Assembly: GCA_029101305.1 (NCBI GenBank)
Contig: JAQXQS010000188.1
Span: 1 to 42,403 of the forward strand
Direction: 5' to 3'
From: Clostridia bacterium
GTDB lineage: Bacteria > Bacillota > Clostridia > Lachnospirales > Lachnospiraceae
DNA length: 42,403 bases
This document shows, in pieces, positions 16,009-25,423 of the stretch; position 1 is the stretch's first letter; the number at the start of each line of letters is the position of its first letter. The notes beneath the pieces are model-generated. The model did no database searches and had not been told where the DNA came from. It saw only the letters and a program-made list of their open reading frames with translations. Position numbers and translations under genes: made by a program.

Positions 16009-16140
16009 AAACCCGTTGTTGTGTACAGCAAATATTTCATGGGAAATGATCTACATGAAAATAAGCGTTTGATTTATATGACAGATAAAACAGAATGGAA
16101 ATGCAAACAAACAGATATGGCATTCCGGAAAGAGAGCGTT

Positions 16141-16827
16141 ATGACAGGAAAATTATATGGTGTGGGAGTCGGTCCGGGAGATCCGGAGCTGGTTACCTTA
16201 AAAGCTTTAAGACTTACAAAAGAGGCAGATATACTGGCTTTTCCAGGGGAGAATCCCAAAGAATCTGTTGCATACAAGATTATGAAGGGCGCATATCCGG
16301 AAATTGACAGCAAGCAGATGATTTCCCTGCCAATGCCCATGATCAAAGAGAAGGAAGCCCTGAAGCGTGTTCACGACGAAGGTGCCAGAATCATTGCAGA
16401 ATGGCTGGAGAAGGGAAAAAACGTAGTGTTTCTCACTTTGGGAGATCCTACGGTATATTCTACCTACATTTATGTGCACAAAAGAGTAGAACAGCTTGGG
16501 TATGCCACGGAAATTGTCAGCGGTATCACATCTTTTTGCGCAGTCAGTGCCAGATTAAATGAAGGTCTGGTAGAAAAATCCCAGCAGCTTCATGTGATTC
16601 CGGCATCCTACCAGGTGGAAGAAGCCCTGAAGCTTCCTGGAACGAAAGTTTTGATGAAGGCTGGTAAAAAAATGCAGGAAGTAAAAGCGCAGATTAAAGC
16701 TTCCGGGAATAAGGCTGTAATGATTGAAAACTGTGGAATGCCAGATGAGAAAATATACAGAAGCGTGGAAGAGATTCCAGAGAACGCAGGCTACTATTCC
16801 TTAATCATTGTGAAGGATGAGAAATGA
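16141..16827 (+). CDS. cbiL: Cobalt-precorrin-2 C20-methyltransferase CbiL
   Basis: From ATG 16141 the product is 228 residues. The SAM-dependent tetrapyrrole methylase fold is clear: GVGVGPGDPELVTLKAL at the N-terminus, LTLGDPTVYSTY as the central loop and EIVSGITSFCAVSARL. It adds the C20 methyl group to cobalt-factor II/precorrin-2. Earlier in-frame starts (GTG 16021, ATG 16078) would add a hydrophilic extension with no ribosome site and no counterpart in the family; GAAAGAG lies seven bases before 16141. Confidence 0.93.
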   Translation: MTGKLYGVGVGPGDPELVTLKALRLTKEADILAFPGENPKESVAYKIMKGAYPEIDSKQMISLPMPMIKEKEALKRVHDEGARIIAEWLEKGKNVVFLTLGDPTVYSTYIYVHKRVEQLGYATEIVSGITSFCAVSARLNEGLVEKSQQLHVIPASYQVEEALKLPGTKVLMKAGKKMQEVKAQIKASGNKAVMIENCGMPDEKIYRSVEEIPENAGYYSLIIVKDEK

Positions 16828-16935
16828 TAAGTAGCATTTTTAGCTGAGGACAAATCCATGACAGCAAAGTGGAAGTAGAAAATATGTTGATTTTAATATA
16901 ATGATGTAGTTTTTTATAGAAAAGGAGAGAAAGTT

Positions 16936-17694
16936 ATGATTCATTTTGTAGGAGCAGGTTCCGGAGCACCGGATCTGATCACAGTAAGAGGTAAAAAATA
17001 CCTGGAAGAAGCGGATGTGGTAATTTATGCAGGTTCCCTGGTAAATCCGAAACTTCTGGAGTATACCAAGGACATTTGTACCATCTACAACAGTGCCAAA
17101 ATGACACTGGAAGAAGTCCTTTCCGTTATGGAAAAAGCAGAGGCAGCAGGTAAGACAACCGTTCGGCTCCACACAGGTGATCCATGTATTTACGGCGCAA
17201 TCCGGGAACAGATGGATGTGTTGGACGAGAAGGGAATTGCTTATGATTACTGTCCAGGTGTCAGTGCATTTTGTGGTGCCGCCAGTGCATTAAATCTGGA
17301 GTACACGCTTCCGGATATTTCCCAGAGCGTGATCATCACCCGTATGGAAGGCAGAACCCCGGTTCCGCCAAAGGAAAGCATTCAGTCCTTTGCAGCCCAT
17401 CAGGCAACTATGGTTGTTTTTCTTAGCACGGGAATGTTGGAAGAGCTGAGCAGAAGACTGATTGAGGGTGGTTACACCGCAGATACTCCGGCAGCCATTG
17501 TTTACAAGGCCACCTGGGAAGATGAGAAAAAATTTGTGTGCACAGTGGGAACCCTGGCACAGACTGCGAAAGAGAACAATATTACAAAAACTGCGCTTAT
17601 GATCATCGGAGACTGTGTAAATGCAGCTCATTATGATCGTTCCAAATTGTACGATCCTGGATTTACCACAGAATTCCGTGAGGCAACAAAATAA
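16936..17694 (+). CDS. cbiF: Cobalt-precorrin-4 C11-methyltransferase CbiF
   Basis: The 252-residue methylase begins MIHFVGAGSGAPDLITVRG and has VRLHTGDPCIYGA and CPGVSAFCGAASAL, the diagnostic CbiF/CobM motifs. It methylates C11 of cobalt-precorrin-4 using SAM. AAAAGGAGAGAAAG precedes the ATG. A 108-base spacer separates it from cbiL; I see no promoter or terminator there. Confidence 0.96.
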   Translation: MIHFVGAGSGAPDLITVRGKKYLEEADVVIYAGSLVNPKLLEYTKDICTIYNSAKMTLEEVLSVMEKAEAAGKTTVRLHTGDPCIYGAIREQMDVLDEKGIAYDYCPGVSAFCGAASALNLEYTLPDISQSVIITRMEGRTPVPPKESIQSFAAHQATMVVFLSTGMLEELSRRLIEGGYTADTPAAIVYKATWEDEKKFVCTVGTLAQTAKENNITKTALMIIGDCVNAAHYDRSKLYDPGFTTEFREATK

Positions 17695-17769
17695 GTGTAA
17701 GATTAATAAATCTGTTAAAAAGACACATTATCCAAACCAGAAGATGTGACGCAGATGAAAGGGAAACGG

Positions 17770-18981
17770 ATGAAGATTTCCATGATATGCTACACCCTCA
17801 CAGGGCAGCAGACTGGGGAAAAATTAAAAAAGGAACTGGAAAAAGAGGGGCATTTGGTTTCTCTTTTTACCAAAAGTAAATACATACAGGATTCTATAAA
17901 GGAAAGCTGCAGAGACTGGACAAAAGAGCAGTTTGAAAGTGCTGATAGCATTATTTTTATTGGGGCCACCGGAATTGCAGTACGCAGCATAGCTCCTTTT
18001 GTACAGAGTAAAAAGAAAGACCCGGCAGTGCTGGTGGTCGATGAATGTGGAAAGTTTGTGATTTCCCTGCTGTCAGGACATCTTGGAGGGGCAAATGAGC
18101 TTGCACATATGGCGGCAGATATTCTTAAGGCAATTCCTGTGGTGACAACTGCTACGGATCTTGAGGGTAAATTTGCAGTGGATGTATTTGCGAAGAAAAA
18201 TAACTGTCATATCTTTCGGATGAAAGAGGCAAAAGAAGTCTCTGCCGCACTTCTGGCAGGTGAAAAAGTGGGGTTCTACAGTGAATTTCCGTGGGATGGG
18301 AAATTGCCAGACGGACTGATTGGTTGCAAGGCTGGTACAGCGTTTTCAGAAGTGCAGGTTGAAAGCGCGGCTGATAAATTGTTTCCGGAAATGCAGATGA
18401 AAACTGTGGACGGTTCCTCTCTTCCCAAAGTGGGAATTGCAGTGACCATACATAAAAACTGCATTCCATTTCTTTCAACCACTCATGTAGTTCCGCCAGC
18501 TGTTGTTTTGGGAATGGGCTGCCGGAAAAACAAAGAACCGGAAGCTGTGGAAAGTGCAGCATATAAATGTCTGGAGAAAAATGAAATTTATCCGGAAGCG
18601 GTTGCTGCATTGGCAAGTATTGACGTAAAAAAAGAAGAACCCGGGCTTCTTGGGCTGGCAGAGAAATTAGGAGTGCCATTTGAGACATATTCCAGTGAAC
18701 AGCTTCTGGCAGTACAGGGTGATTTTACTCCATCTTCTTTTGTAAGCCAGACAGTGGGCGTGGATAATGTATGCGAAAGAAGTGCAGTGAAAGCTGCAAA
18801 AGATCTGTTTCCATGCAGGAAAGAAAACAGATCTGCCCAAGATACAAAGAATATTTCCAATGAAACAAATAATTATAAAACAGATAAACAAGCAGATGTT
18901 ACGATCATACAGAGAAAACATGGTGCAGAGGGCGTGACAACGGCCCTTGCTCTTGGAGATTGGAGGTTTCGTTTTGAATAA
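17770..18981 (+). CDS. cbiG: Cobalt-precorrin-5A hydrolase CbiG
   Basis: The 403-residue protein opens the delta-lactone ring and releases acetaldehyde at C20. It has the N-terminal CbiG region (FIGATGIAVRSIAPFVQSKKKDPAVLVVDE and LSGHLGGANELA) and the C-terminal CobE-like domain (VLGMGCRKNKEPEAVESA, ALASIDVKKEEPGLL). ATG 17770 with AAAGGG six bases upstream fits better than GTG 17746 or ATG 17755. The lysine/asparagine-rich linker near 350-380 is poorly conserved in the family. The 3' end overlaps cbiH by eight bases. Confidence 0.93.
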   Translation: MKISMICYTLTGQQTGEKLKKELEKEGHLVSLFTKSKYIQDSIKESCRDWTKEQFESADSIIFIGATGIAVRSIAPFVQSKKKDPAVLVVDECGKFVISLLSGHLGGANELAHMAADILKAIPVVTTATDLEGKFAVDVFAKKNNCHIFRMKEAKEVSAALLAGEKVGFYSEFPWDGKLPDGLIGCKAGTAFSEVQVESAADKLFPEMQMKTVDGSSLPKVGIAVTIHKNCIPFLSTTHVVPPAVVLGMGCRKNKEPEAVESAAYKCLEKNEIYPEAVAALASIDVKKEEPGLLGLAEKLGVPFETYSSEQLLAVQGDFTPSSFVSQTVGVDNVCERSAVKAAKDLFPCRKENRSAQDTKNISNETNNYKTDKQADVTIIQRKHGAEGVTTALALGDWRFRFE

Positions 18982-19714
18982 AGAAAAGAAAATTTATGTA
19001 GTCGGAATTGGTCCTGGTTCTTATGATGGAATGACAGGAGCCGCCGCATCAGCTCTTGAAAGAAGTGACGTAATCGTAGGATATACCGTTTATATTGATC
19101 TGGTAAAAGATCATTTTCCAGGAAAATCTTTTCTCACCACACCAATGAGAAAAGAAGTAGACCGTTGTGTGATGGCTTTTGATGAAGCGATGAAAGGACA
19201 GACGGTTTCCATGATCTGCAGTGGCGATGCTGGTGTATATGGAATGGCTGGGCTTATGTATGAAGTTGGGGCAAATTACCCGGATGTGGATCTGGAAATC
19301 GTACCTGGGGTTACAGCTGCTACTGGCGGCGCTGCAGTTCTTGGCGCACCTTTAATCCACGATTTCTGTCTGATCAGTCTCAGTGATCTGCTTACACCAT
19401 GGGAAAAAATCGAGAAACGTCTCCTTCTGGCTTCTGAGGCAGATTTTGTCATCTGTCTTTATAATCCGTCCAGCCATAAAAGACACGATTATCTGAAAAA
19501 AGCCTGTGAGCTTATGCTTCAGTACAAGTCTCCGGAAACTGTGTGTGGCACCGTGCAGAACATTAACCGTGAAGGGGAAACAGCCCGGGTTATGACATTA
19601 GGAGAACTGAAGGATACACAGGTTGATATGTTTACCACGGTATTTATTGGAAACTCACAGACCCGGAACATGAATGGAAAAATGGTAACGCCTAGAGGAT
19701 ATAAAAATGTCTGA
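18974..19714 (+). CDS. cbiH: Cobalt-precorrin-3B C17-methyltransferase CbiH
   Basis: The product of about 246 residues performs ring contraction and C17 methylation. Landmarks: YVVGIGPGSYDGMTGAA, ICSGDAGVYGMAGLMYE and EIVPGVTAATGGAAVLGAPL with HDFCLISLSDLLTPWE. I place the start at TTG 18974: GGAGG at 18962-18966 is seven bases upstream, and the first residues (LNKEKKIYVVG) match the family N-terminus. It overlaps the end of cbiG, implying translational coupling. Confidence 0.94.
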   Translation: MNKEKKIYVVGIGPGSYDGMTGAAASALERSDVIVGYTVYIDLVKDHFPGKSFLTTPMRKEVDRCVMAFDEAMKGQTVSMICSGDAGVYGMAGLMYEVGANYPDVDLEIVPGVTAATGGAAVLGAPLIHDFCLISLSDLLTPWEKIEKRLLLASEADFVICLYNPSSHKRHDYLKKACELMLQYKSPETVCGTVQNINREGETARVMTLGELKDTQVDMFTTVFIGNSQTRNMNGKMVTPRGYKNV

Positions 19715-21704
19715 TGTGGTTGTGTTTGCAGGTACAACAGAAGGCTGTGAGATAAGCAGCTTTCTGGCAAAACATAAAGTAAGTGTGATTGCCTGTGTTG
19801 CCACGGATTATGGCAGTAAATCCTTAAAAGAGGACGAATACCTGAAAATCCATGCAGGCCGTCTGAATAGTGAGGAAATGGAAGCTTTGCTGAAAAAGCA
19901 TAGCCCCCGGCTGGTGCTTGACGCTACTCATCCCTATGCAGCGGAAGTGACGGAGAATATCCGGTCAGCCTGCAAAAATACAGGCTTTTCCTATGAGAGA
20001 GTACTTCGCGAAAAAGGCGTTCATCAGAATCAGGCTGTGTATGTGGAAGATACAGAGGCAGCAGTGAAATTTCTGGAGGGTACCAAAGGGAATATCCTGC
20101 TTACGACAGGCAGTAAGGAGTTGGGAAAATTTACCGCTTTGCCGGATGCTGGCGAGCGTATTTATGCAAGAGTGCTGTCTTTGCCATCTGTAATGGAAAC
20201 CTGTAAGGGTTATGGATTTGAGGGTAAGCATCTGATCGGTATGCAGGGGCCTTTTTCCATGGAGTTAAATGCCGCCATGCTCCGTCAGTATGACTGCAGA
20301 TATCTTGTGACAAAAGATACAGGAAAAGCAGGTGGCTTCCAGGAGAAGATAGATGCTGCACTTATGAATGATGTGATTCCTGTTATAATCGGAAGACCTT
20401 TGCAGGAAGAGGGGCTTTCTGTAGCAGAATGTAAGCATATGCTGACAGAACGTTTTGGAATTGCCATGAAGTCACATGTTACACTTCTTGGGATTGGAAT
20501 GGGAAGTGAGGAAACTCTTACCATTCAAGGCAAAAAGGCAGTTCAGAAAGCTGACCTGATCATTGGAGCCAAACGTATGGCGGATTCTATCCGGGAACCC
20601 GGGCAGCCAGTGGTATATGAATATCGTAGTGACATGATTGGAAACTATATTAAGGACCATCCGGAATATGAGAATATTGTTATAGCACTGTCTGGAGATG
20701 TAGGATTTTACAGTGGAGCGAAGAAGCTGCTGGATGTATTGAGAAAAGGGAATCAGGAAGAACACTTTGCAGAGGTTGAGATCATTTGTGGAATTTCCTC
20801 AGTAGTGTACTTTATGTCTCGTATAGGTCTGTCCTGGGATGATGCAAAAATCACCAGCGCCCACGGCAAAAACTGTAATCTGATTTCCATGATCAGACAG
20901 AACCAGAAAGTGTTTTCCATCCTTGGAACCAGAAGCGCAGTGGCAGAGCTGGCGCAGAAGCTGGTGAATTATGGGATGGGAGAGGTGGTTCTTCATGTGG
21001 GAGAAAACCTTTCTTATCCAGAGGAAAAGATTTTCCAGGCGAAAGCAAGAGAACTGACTTTTTATGAAGGACAGGCGTTAAGCGTTGTGTGTGCATATAA
21101 TGAAGATGCCAGATGCGCTTTTTCCACCCATGGAGTTCCAGATGAGGAATTTATCCGGGGAAAAGCACCTATGACAAAGGAAGAGGTGCGTTGTGTATCC
21201 CTTTCTAAGCTAAGGCTTCATGAGGATTCTATCTGCTATGATGTAGGAGCTGGAACTGGTTCTGTTTCCGTGGAGATGGCCCTTCGTGCAGATCAGGGGA
21301 AAGTGTTTGCTGTTGAGAAAAAGGATGATGCTGTGGCGCTTCTGTATGAAAATAAACAGAAGTTTGCGGTAGATAATCTGGAAATTATAAAAGGAGAAGC
21401 GCCGGAGGCGCTTAAAGAACTGCCAGTTCCTACACATGCGTTTATCGGTGGTTCTTCCGGAAACCTGAAAGAAATCATTGCTTTACTTCTGGAAAAGAAC
21501 CAGAATGTGAGAATTGTGATCAACTGCATTACTTTGGAGACTATCAGTGAGGCACTGGATGTATTAAAAGAGTATGATTTCGCAGAGCGTGAAGTGGTGC
21601 AGCTTGCAGCTTCCAGATCGAAAGAGATTGGCAGATATCATCTGATGATGGGAGAGAATCCCATTTACATTATTACTTGTCAGAATCCCCAAAATAAGTT
21701 ATGA
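19707..21704 (+). CDS. Fused CbiJ-CbiE-CbiT: precorrin-6A reductase and precorrin-6B/7 methyltransferase-decarboxylase
   Basis: The 665-residue protein joins three enzymes. Residues 1 to about 250 are CbiJ (VVVFAGTTEGCEIS, DATHPYAAEVTENI, LLTTGSKEL), the reductase of cobalt-precorrin-6A. Residues about 255-460 are the CbiE C5-methyltransferase (LLGIGMGSEETLTIQG, ALSGDVGFYSGAKKL). Residues about 475-665 are CbiT, with HGVPDEEFIRGKAPMTKEEVR and DVGAGTGS (Asp512) for SAM, which decarboxylates and methylates C15. CbiE-CbiT fusion (CobL-like) is common; all three together is less so. The ATG overlaps the cbiH stop. Confidence 0.94.
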   Translation: MSDVVVFAGTTEGCEISSFLAKHKVSVIACVATDYGSKSLKEDEYLKIHAGRLNSEEMEALLKKHSPRLVLDATHPYAAEVTENIRSACKNTGFSYERVLREKGVHQNQAVYVEDTEAAVKFLEGTKGNILLTTGSKELGKFTALPDAGERIYARVLSLPSVMETCKGYGFEGKHLIGMQGPFSMELNAAMLRQYDCRYLVTKDTGKAGGFQEKIDAALMNDVIPVIIGRPLQEEGLSVAECKHMLTERFGIAMKSHVTLLGIGMGSEETLTIQGKKAVQKADLIIGAKRMADSIREPGQPVVYEYRSDMIGNYIKDHPEYENIVIALSGDVGFYSGAKKLLDVLRKGNQEEHFAEVEIICGISSVVYFMSRIGLSWDDAKITSAHGKNCNLISMIRQNQKVFSILGTRSAVAELAQKLVNYGMGEVVLHVGENLSYPEEKIFQAKARELTFYEGQALSVVCAYNEDARCAFSTHGVPDEEFIRGKAPMTKEEVRCVSLSKLRLHEDSICYDVGAGTGSVSVEMALRADQGKVFAVEKKDDAVALLYENKQKFAVDNLEIIKGEAPEALKELPVPTHAFIGGSSGNLKEIIALLLEKNQNVRIVINCITLETISEALDVLKEYDFAEREVVQLAASRSKEIGRYHLMMGENPIYIITCQNPQNKL

Positions 21705-21816
21705 GTCATGAAAGACAGTCTCAAAACTGATTTTTTATCTGCGGCGTTGTCGTTAATATAACAGAAAATTAATTTTCGCTGTGTCAGGAGTGCATAGGGC
21801 GGTAAGGAGGAATTGC

Positions 21817-23265
21817 ATGGAAAAAAGAATACCTAGGATTTTGCTTGCGGCAGGAGCCAGCGGAAGCTGAAAAACCCTTCTTTCCTGTGGCCTTTTGCAG
21901 GTGCTGGTGAACAGAGGTTTAAGGACCGTGTCCTTTAAGTGTGGACCGGATTATATCGATCCCATGTTTCATACTCAGGTCATTGGTACGAAATCCCGCA
22001 ATCTGGATACCTTTTTTACAGAAGAAGAGATTACGAAATATCTTCTTGCAAGAAACAGCGCAGACTGCGAGATCGCTGTGATGGACGGGGTTATGGGATT
22101 TTATGATGGTGTGGCAGGAACTACAACAAAGGCCAGTGCTTACGATCTGGCGAGAGTGACGGATACACCTGTCGTTCTGATTGTGAACAGCAAGGGGATG
22201 AGTGTTTCTCTTGCGGCTTACATAAAGGGATTTATGGAATACAAAAAGGACAGCCATATCAAAGGTGTGATCTTTAATCAGATGTCCCCTATGCTGTATC
22301 CCAGAATGAAGAAGCTTGTGGAAGAGGAGCTTGGCATTAAAGTGCTTGGCTATGTGCCCAAAGTGGAGGACTGCGTGATCGAGAGCAGACATTTAGGGCT
22401 GGTTCTTCCCGAGGAAATCCCGGAATTGAAGGGGCGTCTGCTAAAGCTGGCTGAGATTCTGGAAGACAGTCTGGATGTTGATGCAATTTTGCACATGGCG
22501 AAAGAGGCTCCGGCTGTGGAGTATCCTTCTCTGGAGAAATTCAGCCCGGCATTTACGTGGAAGAGTTCGCGAGGGGTTCGAATCGGCCTTGCCAGGGATG
22601 AAGCATTTTGTTTCTTTTACGAGGATAATCTGGATCTTCTCCGTGCTATGGGAGCCGAACTGGTTCCGTTTTCGCCTATCCACGACGAGCATTTACCTGA
22701 AAATCTGGACGGCATTCTTCTCTATGGAGGATATCCGGAATTAAACGGAAAAGCGCTGGAAGAGAATGTTTCCATGCGGCAGGAAATTGCCGGGGCAATA
22801 AAAATCGGAATGCCTTGTCTGGCAGAGTGCGGCGGTTTCATGTATCTCCATGAAAAAATGGAGGGAATGGACGGAAACTTCTATGAGATGGCAGGCGTTA
22901 TCCCGGGAAAGGTGTGGCGTACCCCAAGACTTACCAGGTTTGGATATATCACATTGGAACAGAACTTATCAGCATTGAGAGGGGAGGACAATGTAAAGAA
23001 TAAAATCCAGGTTCTGGGACAGGCGGATTTAGGTCTAAGTCCAGCCCATGAATTCCATTATTTTGATTCAGAAAACTGTGGAACGACCTTCCATGCTTCA
23101 AAGCCCCAAAGCAGTCGTGGCTGGGACTGTATACATGGAACAGACCGCCTGCTGGCTGGTTTCCCTCATCTTTACTATTATGCCAATCCGCGAATCCCTC
23201 AGGCATTTCTGAAAAAATGTCTGGAATACAAAGAATCTGCAAAAGGCTACAACAATAAGTCATGA
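21817..23265 (+). pseudogene. cbiA: Cobyrinic acid a,c-diamide synthase CbiA, interrupted by in-frame TGA
   Basis: With ATG 21817 (AAGGAGG upstream) the frame reads MEKRIPRILLAAGASGS, then TGA at 21868-21870, then KTLLSCGLL and continues open to 23265. The family motif there is GASGSGKT, so the stop replaces the second Gly of the Walker A loop (GGA to TGA). The rest is intact: KCGPDYIDPMFH, DGVMGFYDGV and the glutaminase Cys in PCLAECGGFM. A restart after the stop would lack the ATP loop. Read-through would give 482 residues that amidate side chains a and c. Real mutation or sequence error cannot be separated here. Confidence 0.85.
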
Positions 23266-23368
23266 GAATAATTTTTGAATAAAATAATAATCTTTTGGTA
23301 TTTCAAAATGGAATACTCCAAAGAAGATATAGCGCCTGGAAAACAGGTGCGCATAAGGAGTTATTAAA

Positions 23369-24334
23369 ATGATACGATTACTAACCCTCCCTGCAGGTTT
23401 TATCCTAGACCTGATCATGGGAGACCCAAGATGGCTATATCACCCGGTATGTCTTATTGGAAAACTGATCAGCATACTGGAAAAAGGAATCCGCAAAATT
23501 TTCCCCAAAACAGAGAAAGGGGAATTGGCAGGAGGCATTCTGGAAGTAATTCTTGTCTGTCTGATCACTTTTTTTGTTCCTTATGGTGTGATCCATCTGC
23601 TTTATAAATGGAATTTCTGGCTTGGATTTGCACTGGAAACGTTCTGGTGCGGACAGCTTCTGGCAACGAAATCCCTGAAAACTGAGAGTATGAAGGTATA
23701 TGACCGCCTGAAAAACGGAACGATCGAGGAAGCCCGTTATGCAGTTTCCATGATCGTAGGACGTGATACCCAGGCACTTTCAGAAGTGGGAGTAACGAAA
23801 GCTGCAGTGGAAACCGTTGCGGAAAATTCTTCCGATGGGATTATTGCGCCCATGCTTTATATGGCAATCGGTGGAATCCCTCTGATGTTTTTGTACAAGG
23901 GAATCAATACCATGGATTCCATGCTTGGATATAAAAACGACAAATACCTGTATTTTGGAAGATGTGCCGCAAAGCTTGATGATGTGGCAAACTTTATCCC
24001 AGCCAGAATTTCCGGCTGGCTGATGGCTTTGTCCACGGTGTTTGTAGGTATGGACACCAAAAATGCAGTGAAAATATACAGAAGAGACCGCCGCAATCAT
24101 GCAAGCCCTAATTCAGCGCAGACAGAAGCGGCTATGGCAGGTGCACTGGACGTACAACTGGCAGGAAACGCCTATTACTTCGGAAAACTCTATGAAAAAC
24201 CAACCATCGGAGATCCGATCCGTCCGGTTGAGATTGAGGATATAGAAAGAGCGAATAAGCTGCTTTATGCGACCTGTATTGTGGGTGCAGTTCTCTTTTG
24301 CGGATTTAGTGCACTTTTGAAGATTTTGTTCTGA
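23369..24334 (+). CDS. cbiB: Adenosylcobinamide-phosphate synthase CbiB
   Basis: The 321-residue membrane protein attaches aminopropanol (phosphate) to cobyric acid. It has four to five hydrophobic helices, LDLIMGDPRWLYHPVCLIG at the N-terminus, the invariant VGRDT and ETVAENSSDGIIAP, and NHASPNSAQTEAAMAGALDVQLAG. AAGGAG nine bases before the ATG supports the start. It pairs functionally with the downstream cobD, which makes the aminopropanol phosphate. Confidence 0.96.
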   Translation: MIRLLTLPAGFILDLIMGDPRWLYHPVCLIGKLISILEKGIRKIFPKTEKGELAGGILEVILVCLITFFVPYGVIHLLYKWNFWLGFALETFWCGQLLATKSLKTESMKVYDRLKNGTIEEARYAVSMIVGRDTQALSEVGVTKAAVETVAENSSDGIIAPMLYMAIGGIPLMFLYKGINTMDSMLGYKNDKYLYFGRCAAKLDDVANFIPARISGWLMALSTVFVGMDTKNAVKIYRRDRRNHASPNSAQTEAAMAGALDVQLAGNAYYFGKLYEKPTIGDPIRPVEIEDIERANKLLYATCIVGAVLFCGFSALLKILF

Positions 24335-24347
24335 AATGGAGATAACA

Positions 24348-25385
24348 ATGGAAAAACATATACATGGCGGTGATGTTTATCATCACCAGGGGTGTATCGA
24401 CTTCTCTGCAAACTGTAATCCTCTTGGCACCCCTGAGGGAATCAAAAAGGCGATCATCAAAAGTCTGGAGCATATAAACGATTATCCCCAGGTTGGCTGT
24501 ACTCCCTTAAAAGAAGCCATTGCAGAATATGAGAATACGAAACCGGAGCAGGTGATCTGCGGAAATGGTGCGGCAGAGGTGATCTTTTCTCTTTGCCGGG
24601 CTGTGAAGCCAGGTAAAGCCCTGGTTCCGGCGCCAACTTTTGCGGAATATCAGCAGGCATTATATAGTGTAGACTGTCAGGTGGATTTTTATTCTCTGGA
24701 TGAAAAAAAACAATTTGTATTAGACGAGGATTTTATCCAGAGTCTGACTGCGGAGCTTGATATTATTTTCCTGTGTAATCCCAATAATCCTACCGGGCTT
24801 CTGGTGGAGAAGCCATTGCTGAAAAAAATCCTGAGACGATGCCAGGAACTTGGTATTATTATGGCAGTGGATGAGTGTTTCCTGGATTTCGTTCCGTCAC
24901 CCGAGAAATATACCTTAAAGGAATATCTGGAAAGCTATGACAATCTGTTCCTTTTGAAAGCGTTTACAAAGCGGTATGCCATGGCAGGTGTGCGGCTTGG
25001 CTATGGCCTTTGCGGAAACCAAAAGCTCTTGGAAAAAATGGAAAGTGTGTGTCAGCCCTGGAATGTTTCTTCTATGGCACAGGCGGCTGGTCTGGCAGCT
25101 TTACAGGAAACCGAATATGTAGAAAAGGGAAGACAGATGACCTTTCGGGAACTGGATTATCTGAAGAAGGAATTGACCGCACTTGGGTATCCAGTTTATC
25201 CGTCACAGGCAAATTATGTTTTCTTTACAGGTCCGGTGGATTTGTATGAAAAATTGGAGCAGAAGAAGATTTTGATCCGTGATTGCAGCAATTATACAGG
25301 GCTTTCTAAGGGATATTACAGAGTGGCAGTAAAAAATCATGAAGAGAACAGGCAACTGATTAAAGCACTGAAAGAACTTTCGTGA
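24348..25385 (+). CDS. cobD: L-threonine-O-3-phosphate decarboxylase CobD
   Basis: The product, about 345 residues, is a class I/II aminotransferase-fold PLP enzyme that makes (R)-1-amino-2-propanol phosphate for the nucleotide loop. Motifs: [10 protein letters not shown] at the N-terminus, [10 protein letters not shown] for substrate binding, DECFLDF and the PLP lysine in [19 protein letters not shown] prefer ATG 24348 over ATG 24336 because GGAG (24338-24341) lies six bases before it and homologues begin with the HGG stretch. It follows cbiB closely. Confidence 0.93.
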   Translation: MEKHIHGGDVYHHQGCIDFSANCNPLGTPEGIKKAIIKSLEHINDYPQVGCTPLKEAIAEYENTKPEQVICGNGAAEVIFSLCRAVKPGKALVPAPTFAEYQQALYSVDCQVDFYSLDEKKQFVLDEDFIQSLTAELDIIFLCNPNNPTGLLVEKPLLKKILRRCQELGIIMAVDECFLDFVPSPEKYTLKEYLESYDNLFLLKAFTKRYAMAGVRLGYGLCGNQKLLEKMESVCQPWNVSSMAQAAGLAALQETEYVEKGRQMTFRELDYLKKELTALGYPVYPSQANYVFFTGPVDLYEKLEQKKILIRDCSNYTGLSKGYYRVAVKNHEENRQLIKALKELS

Positions 25386-25423
25386 TAGCAGTTCACCGTA
25401 TTATTATAGAGGAGGAACACATT

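Noticed and set aside
16021-16140. N-terminal extension of cbiL from GTG 16021 or ATG 16078
   Set aside because: No ribosome site at either codon, and the added residues do not belong to the methylase family.
21868-21900. Selenocysteine reading of the cbiA TGA
   Set aside because: The following stem (CCTG/CAGG) is only four pairs with a ten-base loop, and selenocysteine in a Walker A loop has no precedent I know.
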